DNA of 32,664 nucleotides from Bacteroidales bacterium (GCA_021205635.1 JAJPXC010000002.1:1-32664), one strand, 5' to 3'. Counted from the stretch's first letter, positions 7,471 to 16,165 are shown. The notes: generated by a model not told the origin, from the sequence alone. Program-made: numbers and translations.

Positions 7471-10026
7471 ATGATTGAAAAGTTAAAACAGTGGCTGGTC
7501 AAGCCGCAGACGTGGGGCTACATAGCCGCGGCGGCGATTGTGGTTTTCCTGGCATTCGCGTTTTTCGCTCCAGCCAACTCCGAGGGCCTCGACCTTCGGC
7601 AACACGATATGATTCAGGGTCAGGCGATTGGCCAGGAGGCCAAGGCTTACACCGAGACCACGGGCGAGGATACCCGCTGGACCAACTCCTTGTTCTCGGG
7701 CATGCCCACATTCCAGATCGCACCCTCTTATCCCTCTAATCGCCTTTTTGATTGGATTACAACGGTTTACGGATGCGGATTGCCATCGCCGTCCAACCTT
7801 TTGGCGATGATGATGATCGGCTTCCTGATCCTGATGGCCGCGATGAAAATCCGCTGGTACTACGCCCTGATTGGAGCCGTGGCATGGGGCTTCTCCACCT
7901 ATTTTATCATCATTATCGGTGCTGGACACATCTGGAAATTCGTCACGCTCGCATATATCCCACCCACAATTGCTGGTGTAATCCTTTGCTATCGAGGGAA
8001 ATACCTTGCTGGAACGGCAGTTGCGGCGCTTTTTGCCATGATGCAAATCGCCAGCAACCACCCGCAGATGACCTACTACTTCCTGTTCGTCATACTCGGC
8101 CTGGTCATCGCAGCCCTTGTCGTGGCCTACCGCCGCAAGGAGTTGGCCAAGTGGGGCATCGCCACGGCCTGCTTGGCTGGTGCGGCCGCATTAGCCATAA
8201 CAGCCAATCTGCCAAGTCTTTACAACACCTACGAATACTCCAAAGAAACCATGCGAGGCGGCCACTCCGAACTGTCGGCTGGTTCGGCCAAAAGCACCGT
8301 CGGTGGTCTTGACAAAAACTATATCACGCAGTACAGCTACGGCCAATCCGAGCTATTTACTTTGCTGATTCCCAATGTGAAAGGTGGCGCGTCGGCCAAG
8401 CCCGTACAGGGCCAGTTGCAAGCGCTGTCGATGAGCGACCTTCCGGCCGCTCAAGATATGGTCAACGAGGGGAAAGTCGACCAGATCGGCGCTCAATATC
8501 TGCAATATGCCTCGCAGTATTTCGGTGAGCCTGAGGGAACTAACGGTCCCGTTTACGTTGGTGCTATTATCTTCGCCCTGTTCCTGCTGGGCTGCGTAAT
8601 CGTCAAGGGTCCGGTGAAGTGGGTACTTCTTGCGTTGACGTTGCTGTCGTGCGGTCTCGCGCTTGGTCGTAACTTTATGAGTCTCACCGACTTGTTTATC
8701 GACTTGGTGCCGATGTACTCCAAGTTTCGCACAGTCGAGAGTATCCTCGTAATTGCTGAGTTCACGATACCGCTATTGGCCATTCTGGGCTTGCAAAAGC
8801 TCATGACTGAGCCGGAAAAGAAGCGATACTTCAAACCCTTGCTGTGGTGCTTCGGCGTTCCTGCGACTCTTTGCTTGCTAGGGTGGTGGGCGCCTGGTTT
8901 TTACGGCTCGGTGATCAACCAAACCGACCTCGACACTTCCCGGATGATCGGCCAAGCGCTTGAGCAACAAGGATATCCGCAGGAGGCTATCACCGCTTTC
9001 TCCATCAACAATCCCGCAGTGGCTGGGGCCATACAACAACTCCGTTACGGAATGATCGAGGCCGATTCGTTGCGCTCGCTACTGTTCCTGCTGGCCGCTG
9101 CTGCTGTGCTTACGCTGTGGATGCTCGGCAAGGGGCGCACAGCAGTGGCCGTTGGCTGCGTTGGAGCTTTGGTGCTCGTCGACCTGTTTACCGTCAACAA
9201 GCGTTACCTCGACTACGACTCTTTCTGTACGCCGCAAATGACTATCTCCGACCCGTTTGCCCTCACTCCAAGTGATCGCCTTATCCTTCAGGACACTACC
9301 TCCCATTACCGGGTGATGGACATCGGCAACTTCTGGCGCCCCGAGCCTTCTTATCACCACAAGATGATTGGAGGCTACCATGCAGCCAAACTCTCACGCT
9401 ACCAAGACCTTATCGACGTTCATATCGGCAATTTCCTCAACGGCCAAGCCTCAGAATCGGATATGAACGTGCTTAACATGCTGAACGCCAAGTATATCGT
9501 AACGCCTTCAGGACAGGTGGTTGACAATCCTCAAGCCCTTGGTAACGCATGGCTTGTGGATACCATCATGTACGTGCAAGGCGCTAAGGCTGAGATGACT
9601 ACTCTGGGCAAGATCGATCCTGCCATCGAAGCTGTGGCCGACGCCCAATTTGAATCAACACTCGGAGCGGCTACACCCATCAGCGAGGGCGACACAATCC
9701 GGTTGACCTCCTATGCTCCCAATCGCCTGACGTATCACGTTGATACTAAGCAAGGTGGACTCGTCGTGTTCTCCGAGGTCTACTTCCCGTGGGGCTGGAC
9801 CGTAAAGATGGATGGCGACAAAGAATTGTCTCTGGGTCGAGTCAACTACGTGCTGCGAGCCGTCAACGTCCCCGCAGGCGCCCACACGCTAACGATGACC
9901 TTCGACCCGCGCTCGCTCCACACCACCTCCACTGCGGCCTACATTGCCATTATCCTCATCTACCTCTTGGTTCTCGCCGCACTCGCTTGTTTTTGCACGC
10001 AGATTGAAAAAATCGAAAAAAAATAA
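7471..10026 (+). CDS. YfhO-type polytopic membrane protein
   Basis: An 851-residue integral membrane protein. A first membrane segment (about 15-33) is followed by an exported loop with LDLRQHDMIQG, then many hydrophobic spans to about residue 590, a roughly 220-residue extracytoplasmic domain, and a last span at about 825-845. This layout and the N-terminal QHDMIQGQAI segment fit the bacterial YfhO family (PF09586), distant relatives of GT-C glycosyltransferases; Gram-positive members are linked to glycosylation of wall teichoic or lipoteichoic acid. In Bacteroidetes the substrate is unknown, and the LPS-type neighbours suggest surface glycan decoration. It lies 6 bp after the GT9 gene and 28 bp before the next gene, within one transcript. 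Confidence 0.85.
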   Translation: MIEKLKQWLVKPQTWGYIAAAAIVVFLAFAFFAPANSEGLDLRQHDMIQGQAIGQEAKAYTETTGEDTRWTNSLFSGMPTFQIAPSYPSNRLFDWITTVYGCGLPSPSNLLAMMMIGFLILMAAMKIRWYYALIGAVAWGFSTYFIIIIGAGHIWKFVTLAYIPPTIAGVILCYRGKYLAGTAVAALFAMMQIASNHPQMTYYFLFVILGLVIAALVVAYRRKELAKWGIATACLAGAAALAITANLPSLYNTYEYSKETMRGGHSELSAGSAKSTVGGLDKNYITQYSYGQSELFTLLIPNVKGGASAKPVQGQLQALSMSDLPAAQDMVNEGKVDQIGAQYLQYASQYFGEPEGTNGPVYVGAIIFALFLLGCVIVKGPVKWVLLALTLLSCGLALGRNFMSLTDLFIDLVPMYSKFRTVESILVIAEFTIPLLAILGLQKLMTEPEKKRYFKPLLWCFGVPATLCLLGWWAPGFYGSVINQTDLDTSRMIGQALEQQGYPQEAITAFSINNPAVAGAIQQLRYGMIEADSLRSLLFLLAAAAVLTLWMLGKGRTAVAVGCVGALVLVDLFTVNKRYLDYDSFCTPQMTISDPFALTPSDRLILQDTTSHYRVMDIGNFWRPEPSYHHKMIGGYHAAKLSRYQDLIDVHIGNFLNGQASESDMNVLNMLNAKYIVTPSGQVVDNPQALGNAWLVDTIMYVQGAKAEMTTLGKIDPAIEAVADAQFESTLGAATPISEGDTIRLTSYAPNRLTYHVDTKQGGLVVFSEVYFPWGWTVKMDGDKELSLGRVNYVLRAVNVPAGAHTLTMTFDPRSLHTTSTAAYIAIILIYLLVLAALACFCTQIEKIEKK

Positions 10027-10054
10027 TCCTTTCAATCCTTTCAATCCGCGTGAA

Positions 10055-10771
10055 ATGAAACTCACTCGCTCCATCACGGCGTTGAGACGCTACAACCGGT
10101 CGAAAGGCTTCGGGATACACTCCCCGTTCGCCTTTCGGTTCGTGCAGCGTGTGCTGTCGGAGCGAGCGGGCTATTACGCTTACGAGGACATCGATTTTCG
10201 ACGCAATCAGGCCAAGATTATGGCTCGAGAATCGGGGAAGAAGCATCCGCGCATTATCTCGGCCAAAAACGCGCGTATGTTGTTGAGGATCACCGTATTT
10301 TTCAACCCTCTGGAGATCATGCAGGTAGGCACCAGCTACGGTGTGTCCACAACGGCTATCTTGGACGTCGACTCGCGGTCGCACCTCGTGATCTATCCTG
10401 GCAACAATCCACACCACGATATTTATGTGGAGACAGTTTCGGGACATTTGTCGCAAGTCACTGAAATCCCGTCACTTGCCACGGCTTTAGACCATTACGA
10501 CTTTCGTCGAAACGATTCACGACCATTTATGGTGGTCAACAGCATTGATAACGATGAGGATTTCGCCTTAACTCTCTCAAAATCCCTCCATTACCTCAAT
10601 TTGGATGGCGTTGTGGTAATGCGTAATCTGCAAAAATCTAAGCGCATGAAAGTGCTGTTGCGCCAAATAGAGAGCCAATTATCTCATGGCCAGATATTTA
10701 CCAATCAAAAAATCGCCGTAATTGTAGGTTTGTCGCATTTACAGCGCCAAACATTCTCTTTGTGGTTTTGA
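10055..10771 (+). CDS. Methyltransferase-like protein (probably degenerate)
   Basis: A 238-residue protein starting MKLTRSITALRRYNRSKG. The frame is open upstream, but that part overlaps the end of the YfhO gene, so the ATG at 10055 is preferred. The opening GFGIHSPFAFRFVQRVL is typical of a Bacteroidetes family related to class I SAM-dependent O-methyltransferases. A motif-I-like segment, EIMQVGTSYGVSTTAI (about 88-103), is present but lacks the normal ExGxGxG glycine pattern, and the following acidic motif is weak, so SAM binding is doubtful. It ends with the TGA that overlaps the XerD ATG (TGATG), showing translational coupling. Substrate unknown. Confidence 0.6.
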   Translation: MKLTRSITALRRYNRSKGFGIHSPFAFRFVQRVLSERAGYYAYEDIDFRRNQAKIMARESGKKHPRIISAKNARMLLRITVFFNPLEIMQVGTSYGVSTTAILDVDSRSHLVIYPGNNPHHDIYVETVSGHLSQVTEIPSLATALDHYDFRRNDSRPFMVVNSIDNDEDFALTLSKSLHYLNLDGVVVMRNLQKSKRMKVLLRQIESQLSHGQIFTNQKIAVIVGLSHLQRQTFSLWF

Positions 10772-11676
10772 TGCGCGAAATTCGGGATAACAACAAGGTA
10801 ATCAAGCAGTTCTTGGCCTATCTAGTGACTGAGAAAGGCCTCAGCGAAAACACGCGTGAAAGCTATGCATTCGATCTCACACGTCTCATGCAATATCTTG
10901 AGGATGAGGGGGTTGCGCTTCAAGACGTAACTGTTGACAATCTTCGAGAGTTTATCGGTTCTTTGCACGATTTGGGCATCTCGGCCACAACCCAAAATCG
11001 GTTTCTGTCAAGCCTACGCACTTTCTTTAAGTACCTGAAACTGGAGGGGTTTATCGAAACCAATCCATCGTCGCTATTGGAGAGCGTAAAAATGGGGGAT
11101 CATCTTCCTCAAGTACTTACAGTTGAAGAGATTGACTCGTTGATAGAGGCAATCCAGCCCGAGGATCCCAACGGCGCGCGCAATCGTGCGATGATCGAGA
11201 CAATGTATGGTTGTGGCTTGCGTGTCAGCGAGTTAGTAAATCTTGAGATTAGCCGCGTGTATTCGCAAGATCAGTATGTGGTGGTCACGGGCAAGGGCGA
11301 CAAGCAACGCTTGGTGCCCATCTCGGAATCGGCCCTAAATGCCATCCGTGAGTATATGCCCGAGCGAAATGCGGGACCTATAAAGCCAGGCGAGGAAAAC
11401 ATCTTGTTTCTCAATCGGTTAGGCTCAAGGTTGACTCGCCAAATGGTGTTTACGATAATACGTCGTTTGGCTGAAGCCGCTGGCATCCGCAAGGTCATAT
11501 CCCCCCACACGCTTCGCCACTCTTTCGCAACTCACCTGCTTGAGGGAGGCGCCAATCTACGCGCCATCCAGCAGATGCTCGGCCACGAATATATCTCAAC
11601 CACAGAGATTTACCTCCACCTCGACCGCAGCGTCCTCCGCGATGAGATCCTCAGCCACCACCCCCGCAACAAATAG
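10771..11676 (+). CDS. xerD: Site-specific tyrosine recombinase XerD/XerC
   Basis: A 301-residue tyrosine recombinase of the length expected for XerC/XerD, which resolve chromosome dimers at dif during division. An N-terminal SAM-like core-binding domain (about 8-90) precedes the catalytic domain. The full catalytic set is visible: R151 (GLRVSEL), K175 (GKGDK), H246 and R249 (HTLRH), H272 (LGHEY) and the nucleophile Y281 (TEIYLHL). The ATG at 10771 overlaps the previous stop; a GTG nine bp upstream is less likely. It sits at the end of the envelope run with no adjacent att-like repeats or integrated element, so it is housekeeping rather than an integrase. The choice of XerD over XerC is by overall feel. 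A double hairpin terminator follows. Confidence 0.88.
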   Translation: MREIRDNNKVIKQFLAYLVTEKGLSENTRESYAFDLTRLMQYLEDEGVALQDVTVDNLREFIGSLHDLGISATTQNRFLSSLRTFFKYLKLEGFIETNPSSLLESVKMGDHLPQVLTVEEIDSLIEAIQPEDPNGARNRAMIETMYGCGLRVSELVNLEISRVYSQDQYVVVTGKGDKQRLVPISESALNAIREYMPERNAGPIKPGEENILFLNRLGSRLTRQMVFTIIRRLAEAAGIRKVISPHTLRHSFATHLLEGGANLRAIQQMLGHEYISTTEIYLHLDRSVLRDEILSHHPRNK

Positions 11677-11683
11677 AATGGAA

Positions 11684-11733
11684 GTCCCGCCGTCTTGGCG
11701 GGACATAAAATATCGGGTCGAAACGGCCCGATT
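11684..11733. terminator. Double hairpin between convergent xerD and gldH
   Basis: Hairpin 1 (11684-11704) has an 8-bp stem GTCCCGCC/GGCGGGAC. Hairpin 2 (11712-11732) has ATCGGG/CCCGAT and is followed on the plus strand by TTTCCTTTCT. On the minus strand hairpin 2 is followed by ATATTTTAT. The pair probably stops transcripts from both sides. Confidence 0.8.
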
Positions 11734-11739
11734 TCCTTT

Positions 11740-12198
11740 CTAAGGGTGGAATTCAATCCCCACTAAATCAATGCCTTGAAGAGTGTCCACGCGCATAACG
11801 TGTCTAACTCTTACCGGGGTGCCAGAAGCGTGTACAATTCCCTTTGCGATGGTGTCAACAACCTGTAAATCAGTTGCGTTACCTATGCCCCGCCATTTTC
11901 CGTACTTGTCGGCAAGGACGATGTTAAGGGTGTCGATGCGTTCGCGACCTCCATCGGTGTAGGCCACCTCCAGCCATACGTTGGAGTAGGCGTAACGGTC
12001 GTCGTGACGCAGCCCCAGGGTGAGGTTTCCACGCATGATCGAATCGGCGTGCTCTGGCTCAAAAGTCAACGCCTCGGCGTAGCGCCATCCCTCTTGGGGG
12101 ATGGCTTGCCACGACGAGTAATCGTTGTCGGTAGGAACGCAAGCTGCCAAAGCCGCCAATGCGCCGATTAGCAGTATTTTAGCCTTGCTTGCTTTCAT
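11740..12198 (-). CDS. gldH: GldH-family lipoprotein
   Basis: A 152-residue lipoprotein. The signal sequence ends in a lipobox (LAALAAC, lipidated Cys20), so it is predicted to be anchored in the inner or outer membrane facing the periplasm. The beta-rich body with WRYAEALTFEPEHADS and the D-R-Y-x-Y-S-N-V-W-L-E-V segment fits GldH (PF14109). Gliding flavobacteria need GldH for motility, but the gene is also common in non-gliding Bacteroidales, where its job is unclear. The frame is open further upstream, but that part lies on the lysine-rich end of the ricT-like gene and is composition noise; the ATG at 12198 gives a proper signal peptide. It overlaps the end of the ricT-like gene by 20 bp, the usual order in this phylum. 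Confidence 0.82.
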   Translation of the reverse strand: MKASKAKILLIGALAALAACVPTDNDYSSWQAIPQEGWRYAEALTFEPEHADSIMRGNLTLGLRHDDRYAYSNVWLEVAYTDGGRERIDTLNIVLADKYGKWRGIGNATDLQVVDTIAKGIVHASGTPVRVRHVMRVDTLQGIDLVGIEFHP

Positions 12199-13528
12199 TG
12201 GCTTGAGGCTTGGGAGAAGTTGTGGAACTCTGACTTTTTTGAGGTGCTTGAACCTTCTGTCCTGCTGGTACGGCCGAACTTCCATTCTGACCCGGTTTCG
12301 CGCCTTGGGGACGTTTCTTCTTTTTCTTGGGCTGCTGTCCTGCCGGGCCGGTAGTACTTCCGTTCTGGCTTCCTTTCTGGCCTGCGTTTTGGCCTTTTTG
12401 GGGTTGCTTGGGACCTTGGGACTTTCCTCCCTCCTTCTGCAGTGCAGGTGCTTCTGAGGTGCCTTTCTGCGAGGCCGGTTTCTTCTTCTTTTTCTTTTTG
12501 TCGAAACGGGAGATGGAATCCTGACCCACAAGGTCGGCAAACTCCTTCTTGGCTACGGGTTTGCGGTCGCCGTCTCGTTCGAGTTTGAGCGGCTTTTCTC
12601 CTGCCTTGTTCATCTCGATCACCTCAAACGCACGCTCGGCATCGATGGTTACCAAATTGGCCGCCACCGACTTGTCGGTAGAGTAGGTGAGGGTGCGCTT
12701 GAAGATGTCGGTCTTGAAGTGGTAGTAGGTGTTGTCGGCAGTCTCGAGGCGGATTGATTTGTCGGGTAGTTTCTTTACCGACTCCACGTAGGCGTCAACC
12801 TCGAAATTAAGGCAGCACTTGAGCTTAGCGCATTGGCCTGCAAGCTTTTGCGGGTTGAGCGAAATATCTTGATAGCGAGCCGCACTGGTGGCAACCGACA
12901 CGAACGACGTCATCCAGCTGGCGCAGCACAGGGGGCGTCCGCACGGGCCGATTCCGCCAATGCGGCCGGCCTCTTGGCGAGCACCGATTTGCTTCATCTC
13001 GATCCTTACCTTGAACGTCTCGGCCAGCACCTTGATCAATTGGCGGAAGTCAACGCGCTCATCAGCAATGTAATAGAATATGGCCTTGTTGCCGTCGCCT
13101 TGGTACTCCACGTCGCCGATTTTCATGTTCAACTGAAGCGATGAGGCAATTTTGCGGGAACGGATCATGGTGTCGTTCTCGCGTGCCTTGGCCTCGGCAA
13201 ACTTCTCCATATCAGCTGGTTTGGCCTTGCGGAAGATTCGCTTGATCTCGGCGTCGGGCTTCACGCGGGCACGGGCCATCTGGAGTTTTACCAGTTCGCC
13301 TGTGAGGGTCACTTGGCCGATGTCGTGGCCGGGCGACGCCTCGACGGCCACCCAGTCGCCTATCTCGAGCGGGATGTGGGTGGAGTTGCGGTAGAAACCC
13401 TTGCGTGTGTTCTTGAACTGTACCTCCACAAGGTCGTTCTCGGCCTTCCCACCGGGGATGTCGGCGAGCCAATTGTGGCAACAGAGCTTGCCGCGTGGGC
13501 AGCCCTTGTCGGCTTTTTTGGAATCCAT
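12179..13528 (-). CDS. ricT: PSP1-domain protein, RicT/YaaT-like
   Basis: A 449-residue cytoplasmic protein with a PSP1 C-terminal-type core at about 35-290. Cysteine signatures are CPRGKLCC (about 10-17), GPCGRPLCC (about 195-203) and CAKLKCC (about 234-240), as in the B. subtilis RicT protein. There the RicA-RicF-RicT complex binds 4Fe-4S clusters and steers RNase Y cleavage of mRNA. The gene lies 12 bp after the RNase Y gene, so the same partnership is likely here. From about residue 330 the protein is a long Lys/Gln/Pro/Gly low-complexity tail with several KKKKK runs. This extension is absent in the Bacillus protein and may bind RNA or ribosomes; that is inference. The start MDSKKADKG gives the expected N-terminal cysteine block. 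Confidence 0.88.
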   Translation of the reverse strand: MDSKKADKGCPRGKLCCHNWLADIPGGKAENDLVEVQFKNTRKGFYRNSTHIPLEIGDWVAVEASPGHDIGQVTLTGELVKLQMARARVKPDAEIKRIFRKAKPADMEKFAEAKARENDTMIRSRKIASSLQLNMKIGDVEYQGDGNKAIFYYIADERVDFRQLIKVLAETFKVRIEMKQIGARQEAGRIGGIGPCGRPLCCASWMTSFVSVATSAARYQDISLNPQKLAGQCAKLKCCLNFEVDAYVESVKKLPDKSIRLETADNTYYHFKTDIFKRTLTYSTDKSVAANLVTIDAERAFEVIEMNKAGEKPLKLERDGDRKPVAKKEFADLVGQDSISRFDKKKKKKKPASQKGTSEAPALQKEGGKSQGPKQPQKGQNAGQKGSQNGSTTGPAGQQPKKKKKRPQGAKPGQNGSSAVPAGQKVQAPQKSQSSTTSPKPQANESKQG

Positions 13529-13540
13529 AGCCGAGCGCGA

Positions 13541-15082
13541 TTATTTGGCGAAACTTACCGAGCGGGTCTCGCGGATTACGGTGATCTTTACCTGTCCGGG
13601 ATAGGTCATTTCGTCCTGGATGCGCTTAGCGATCTCGCCCGAGAGTTTTTCGGTTTCGACGTCGTCGATCTTGTCGGCGCCGACGATCACGCGCAGCTCG
13701 CGGCCGGCCTGAATGGCGTAAGTCTTGATCACGCCGGGGTAGGAGAGGGCGAGTTGCTCAAGGTCGTTGAGACGCTTAATGTAGGCTTCAACGATCTCGC
13801 GACGGGCGCCGGGACGAGCGCCGGAAATGGCGTCACACACCTGCACGATCGGGGCCAGCAGTGTTGTCTGCTCCACTTCGTCGTGGTGGGCTCCGATGGC
13901 GTTGCATATCTCGGGTTTCTCCTTGTATTTCTCGGCCAGTTTCATGCCCAGGAGTGCGTGGGGAATCTCCGGTTCGTCGTCGGGCACTTTGCCGATGTCG
14001 TGCAATAGGCCTGCGCGGCGCGCTTTCTTGGGGTTGAGGCCAAGCTCCGAGGCCATGATGGCGCACAGATTGGCGGTTTCGCGCGAGTGCTGGAGCAGGT
14101 TTTGGCCGTAGCTCGAGCGGTATTTCATCTTGCCCACGATGCGGATCAAGTCGGGGTGCAAGCCATGGATGCCGAGGTCGATGGCAGTGCGCTTGCCGGT
14201 TTCGACAATCTCCTCCTCGATTTGGCGGCGCACCTTGGATACGACCTCCTCGATGCGTGCCGGGTGAATGCGGCCGTCGGCAACAAGCTGATGCAGGGCT
14301 AGTCGGGCAATCTCGCGGCGCACGGGGTCGAAGCCCGAGAGGACAATCGCCTCGGGGGTGTCGTCGACGATGATCTCGATGCCAGTGGCGGCTTCCAGGG
14401 CGCGGATATTGCGACCCTCGCGCCCGATGATACGGCCCTTGATCTCATCGGAATCGATGTGGAACACAGTTACCGAGTTTTCGATGGCGGTCTCGGTGGC
14501 CACACGCTGAATCGACTGAACCACAATGCGTTTGGCCTCCTTGTTGGCGGTCATCTTGGCCTCGTCCATGATGTCGTTGATGTAGGCAGCGGCGGCGGTT
14601 TTGGCCTCGTCCTTGAGCGACTCGATGAGTTGCTCCTTGGCCTCGGCCGACGACAGGCCCGAGATGTGCTCAAGTTGCTCTTGCGCTTTAAGGTGCAGCT
14701 TGTCAAGCTCGGCGTGGCGCGAGTCGATCACCTTTTGTTGGGCGTCGAGGTTGGCGCGCACGTTGTCGAGCTCGTTGCGTGTGCGCTGGTTCTCGCTTTG
14801 CTGCTGGTTGAGCTGGAGCTCGCGCTGTTTTTGCTTGGCCTCGGCGCTTTGCACGCGGCTCATTCGCTGTTGGGCTTGTTTTTCGGCCTCGTTGGTGATT
14901 TCAAGGCCTTCTTGTTTTGCTTCGAGAAGCTTGTTTTGCTTCAAAAGGTCGGCTTCGCGCTGTGCCTCTTCTATGATGAGTTTGGCTCGGGTGCGGGCCA
15001 TTTTGCGCTGGATTAGCACGGTAGCCAACGCGCCAAGACCCAGGGCCACCACTCCGATTAGTACGTAGAGGAATATATCCAT
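13541..15082 (-). CDS. rny: Ribonuclease Y
   Basis: A 513-residue endoribonuclease that initiates mRNA decay at the inner face of the membrane. An N-terminal membrane anchor (about 3-24) is followed by a long charged coiled coil (about 28-200). Next are a KH RNA-binding domain with [10 protein letters not shown] (about 216-225) and an HD metal-dependent phosphodiesterase domain with HSRETA and LLHDIGK (HD pair near 361-362), then the conserved C-terminal domain ending in [10 protein letters not shown]. Length and domain order match the family, and all key motifs are intact. It is followed by the RicT-like gene after 12 bp. A structured terminator-like hairpin separates it from zapA upstream; its own promoter is not obvious in the 40 bp before the start. 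Confidence 0.95.
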   Translation of the reverse strand: MDIFLYVLIGVVALGLGALATVLIQRKMARTRAKLIIEEAQREADLLKQNKLLEAKQEGLEITNEAEKQAQQRMSRVQSAEAKQKQRELQLNQQQSENQRTRNELDNVRANLDAQQKVIDSRHAELDKLHLKAQEQLEHISGLSSAEAKEQLIESLKDEAKTAAAAYINDIMDEAKMTANKEAKRIVVQSIQRVATETAIENSVTVFHIDSDEIKGRIIGREGRNIRALEAATGIEIIVDDTPEAIVLSGFDPVRREIARLALHQLVADGRIHPARIEEVVSKVRRQIEEEIVETGKRTAIDLGIHGLHPDLIRIVGKMKYRSSYGQNLLQHSRETANLCAIMASELGLNPKKARRAGLLHDIGKVPDDEPEIPHALLGMKLAEKYKEKPEICNAIGAHHDEVEQTTLLAPIVQVCDAISGARPGARREIVEAYIKRLNDLEQLALSYPGVIKTYAIQAGRELRVIVGADKIDDVETEKLSGEIAKRIQDEMTYPGQVKITVIRETRSVSFAK

Positions 15083-15107
15083 GGTCGTTTTCCGGTTAAA
15101 AAGATTA

Positions 15108-15190
15108 TAAAAAAATTACCCACACGGCTCGGTAGCGCCACTGTCGGAAATGCAGCAGGCGACCTCCGCTGTGCGGGACAAAGGTTGCTA
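15108..15190 (-). ncRNA. Hairpin RNA or attenuator between zapA and rny
   Basis: On the minus strand one long hairpin is visible: CCCGCACAGC pairs with GCCGTGTGGG, enclosing GGTCGCC paired with GGCG(CT)ACC and an inner CTG/CAG. It is followed by TAATTTTTTTATAA, so it can terminate transcription. An imperfect -7 box (AACCTTTG) lies directly before the first stem arm, so it could also be a short self-contained RNA of about 70-80 nt whose ends pair. In gamma-proteobacteria the 6S RNA gene lies just after zapA; I could not build a 6S-like fold, so that idea is only positional. Confidence 0.45.
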
Positions 15191-15274
15191 TCTCTATAGC
15201 GAGCCTATCGGTTATGATAATGACTTATGTATTAGACGCTTATCGCAATCCTTCCCCAGGGGATGGAAGTTCCC

Positions 15275-15589
15275 TTAGGGTTGGTCGCCGAGGCTGGGTG
15301 TTGCCTGGGCTGAAAGCAATGCGTCGAGCTCGGTATCAAGCCGCTGGAGCAGCTCGGTGGCCTTCTCGGCAGTGGATTGCCCGCGGAAATACAGCTTAGC
15401 GAACTGGAAGGCCACCATGGCCATCAGCTCCCGAGGGCTTCTTCCTTTGTACCGTTGGTGGTATTCGGCGTACATGTGGTTGACGTGCCGCTCCGCCATT
15501 CGGTACACTTCCTCGTCGGCGCGGTAGATCTCCAAGGGGATCGGCGCCAAGTCGGTTATGCGTATTGAGATGTTTTGTCTATCAGTCAT
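15275..15589 (-). CDS. zapA: Cell division protein ZapA
   Basis: A 104-residue protein with the ZapA layout: a short beta-alpha N-terminal part (NISIRITDLAPIPLEI), the helix EEVYRMAERHVNHMYAEYHQRY, a central AMVAFQFAKLYF segment, and a C-terminal coiled-coil helix. ZapA bundles FtsZ filaments at the division ring. Size is normal. It starts 4 bp after the end of the preceding coiled-coil gene, so the two are one operon, as is common in Bacteroidetes. The transcript probably ends, fully or partly, at the hairpin before rny. Confidence 0.88.
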   Translation of the reverse strand: MTDRQNISIRITDLAPIPLEIYRADEEVYRMAERHVNHMYAEYHQRYKGRSPRELMAMVAFQFAKLYFRGQSTAEKATELLQRLDTELDALLSAQATPSLGDQP

Positions 15590-15593
15590 CGCA

Positions 15594-15896
15594 TCAGTGA
15601 TTTAGGTCGTTGATGCATTGGTCGATGTCCCGCAAAAGCTTGGTCAAAAGTCGCCGGGTCTCCTCTTTGTCGGCAGGGGTGGCTTTAAGCGTTGAGGCCA
15701 TCTTGAGGTACATATTTTCCTGCTCGAGGGCTTCGATGCGGCCCCGCTGGGTGCGGTTGGTAGCCTCCAATTCATCAATTTTCTCGGTTGCTGTGGCATA
15801 AGCTTTGGATAGAGCGTTGTGGCGGTCTACCAATAGCTGTGCTTTCGCGGCGAGCCTGTCGATGGTCTTTTGGAGATTGTCGGCCATTTCTTCCAA
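15594..15896 (-). CDS. Small coiled-coil protein upstream of zapA
   Basis: A 97- to 100-residue protein that is almost entirely one amphipathic helix with heptad spacing (TEKIDELEATNRTQRGRIEALEQENMYLK), followed by a short helical tail. No signal peptide is visible. Its place directly before zapA and its coiled-coil nature suggest a division-ring partner playing a ZapB-like role, but no sequence link to ZapB is claimed. Two starts are possible: ATG at 15896 (MEEMADN) or ATG at 15887 (MADN). The promoter box at 15904-15911 would put the transcript start at about 15897, so the second ATG, with GGAAGAA before it, leaves a short leader, while the first would be leaderless. Confidence 0.75.
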   Translation of the reverse strand: MEEMADNLQKTIDRLAAKAQLLVDRHNALSKAYATATEKIDELEATNRTQRGRIEALEQENMYLKMASTLKATPADKEETRRLLTKLLRDIDQCINDLNH

Positions 15897-15903
15897 GTTT
15901 TCA

Positions 15904-15911
15904 CAAAAGTA
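15904..15911 (-). promoter_or_regulatory. -7 box of the coiled-coil/zapA operon
   Basis: On the minus strand this reads TACTTTTG, a full TAnnTTTG match 8 bp before the first possible start codon. No clear TTTG -33 box is seen at the right distance. Confidence 0.5.
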
Positions 15912-16036
15912 AAACCTTTTTTTGGAACTAGCCGCGAATCCTATACACTTTTAGCTTTAATTTAGTTAATTTAACACCAAGGAAAGTATGGAGCACAAAA
16001 AGACACAAAACTGAGGCCCATGGGTCAAATAGTAGG

Positions 16037-16134
16037 ATAATAGAGAGGTGGCTCCGCCACCAACAGAGAGGAGCCGGCGTGTCACTGCCCCAAGCTAAAG
16101 CATGGGGTTACGTAGAGAGGGGCGGCTACGCCAC
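16037..16134. repeat. Interspersed palindromic element, copy 2
   Basis: Matches the reverse complement of 5305-5402: ATAATAGAGAGGTGGCTCC at one end, the CCCCAAGCTAAAGCATGGGG hairpin in the middle, then GTAGAGAGGGGCGG. It contains the perfect hairpin GGTGGCTCCGCCACC and a second, diverged GGCGGCTACGCC version of it, so the element seems built of two related half-units. It fills the 265-bp gap after the tolC gene. Confidence 0.75.
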
Positions 16135-16135
16135 G

Positions 16136-16165
16136 GTGATGGCTGTTCAAGGGTGGCCCCCCTAG
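16136..16165. repeat. Diverged copy of the coding palindromic element, over the tolC stop codon
   Basis: GTGATGGCTGTTCAAGG and GGCCCCCCTAG match the element at 30443-30493 and 31689-31806 with a few changes. On the minus strand the CTAG supplies the TAG stop of the TolC gene. See the findings for what this implies for the TolC C-terminus. Confidence 0.6.

Noticed and set aside
10771..11676. XerD-like gene as a phage or island integrase
   Set aside because: The length and motifs are those of housekeeping Xer, it is translationally coupled to the upstream gene, and there are no att-like repeats or cargo genes.
12199..12540. An N-terminal extension of the GldH frame
   Set aside because: This part is the out-of-frame reading of the lysine-rich RicT tail; the ATG at 12198 starts a proper lipoprotein signal.
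15108..15190. SRP (4.5S) RNA on the plus strand, because of GGAA followed by AGCAG
   Set aside because: The 5' half of the conserved symmetric loop (CAG before the tetraloop stem) is missing, and promoter and T-run both lie on the minus strand.
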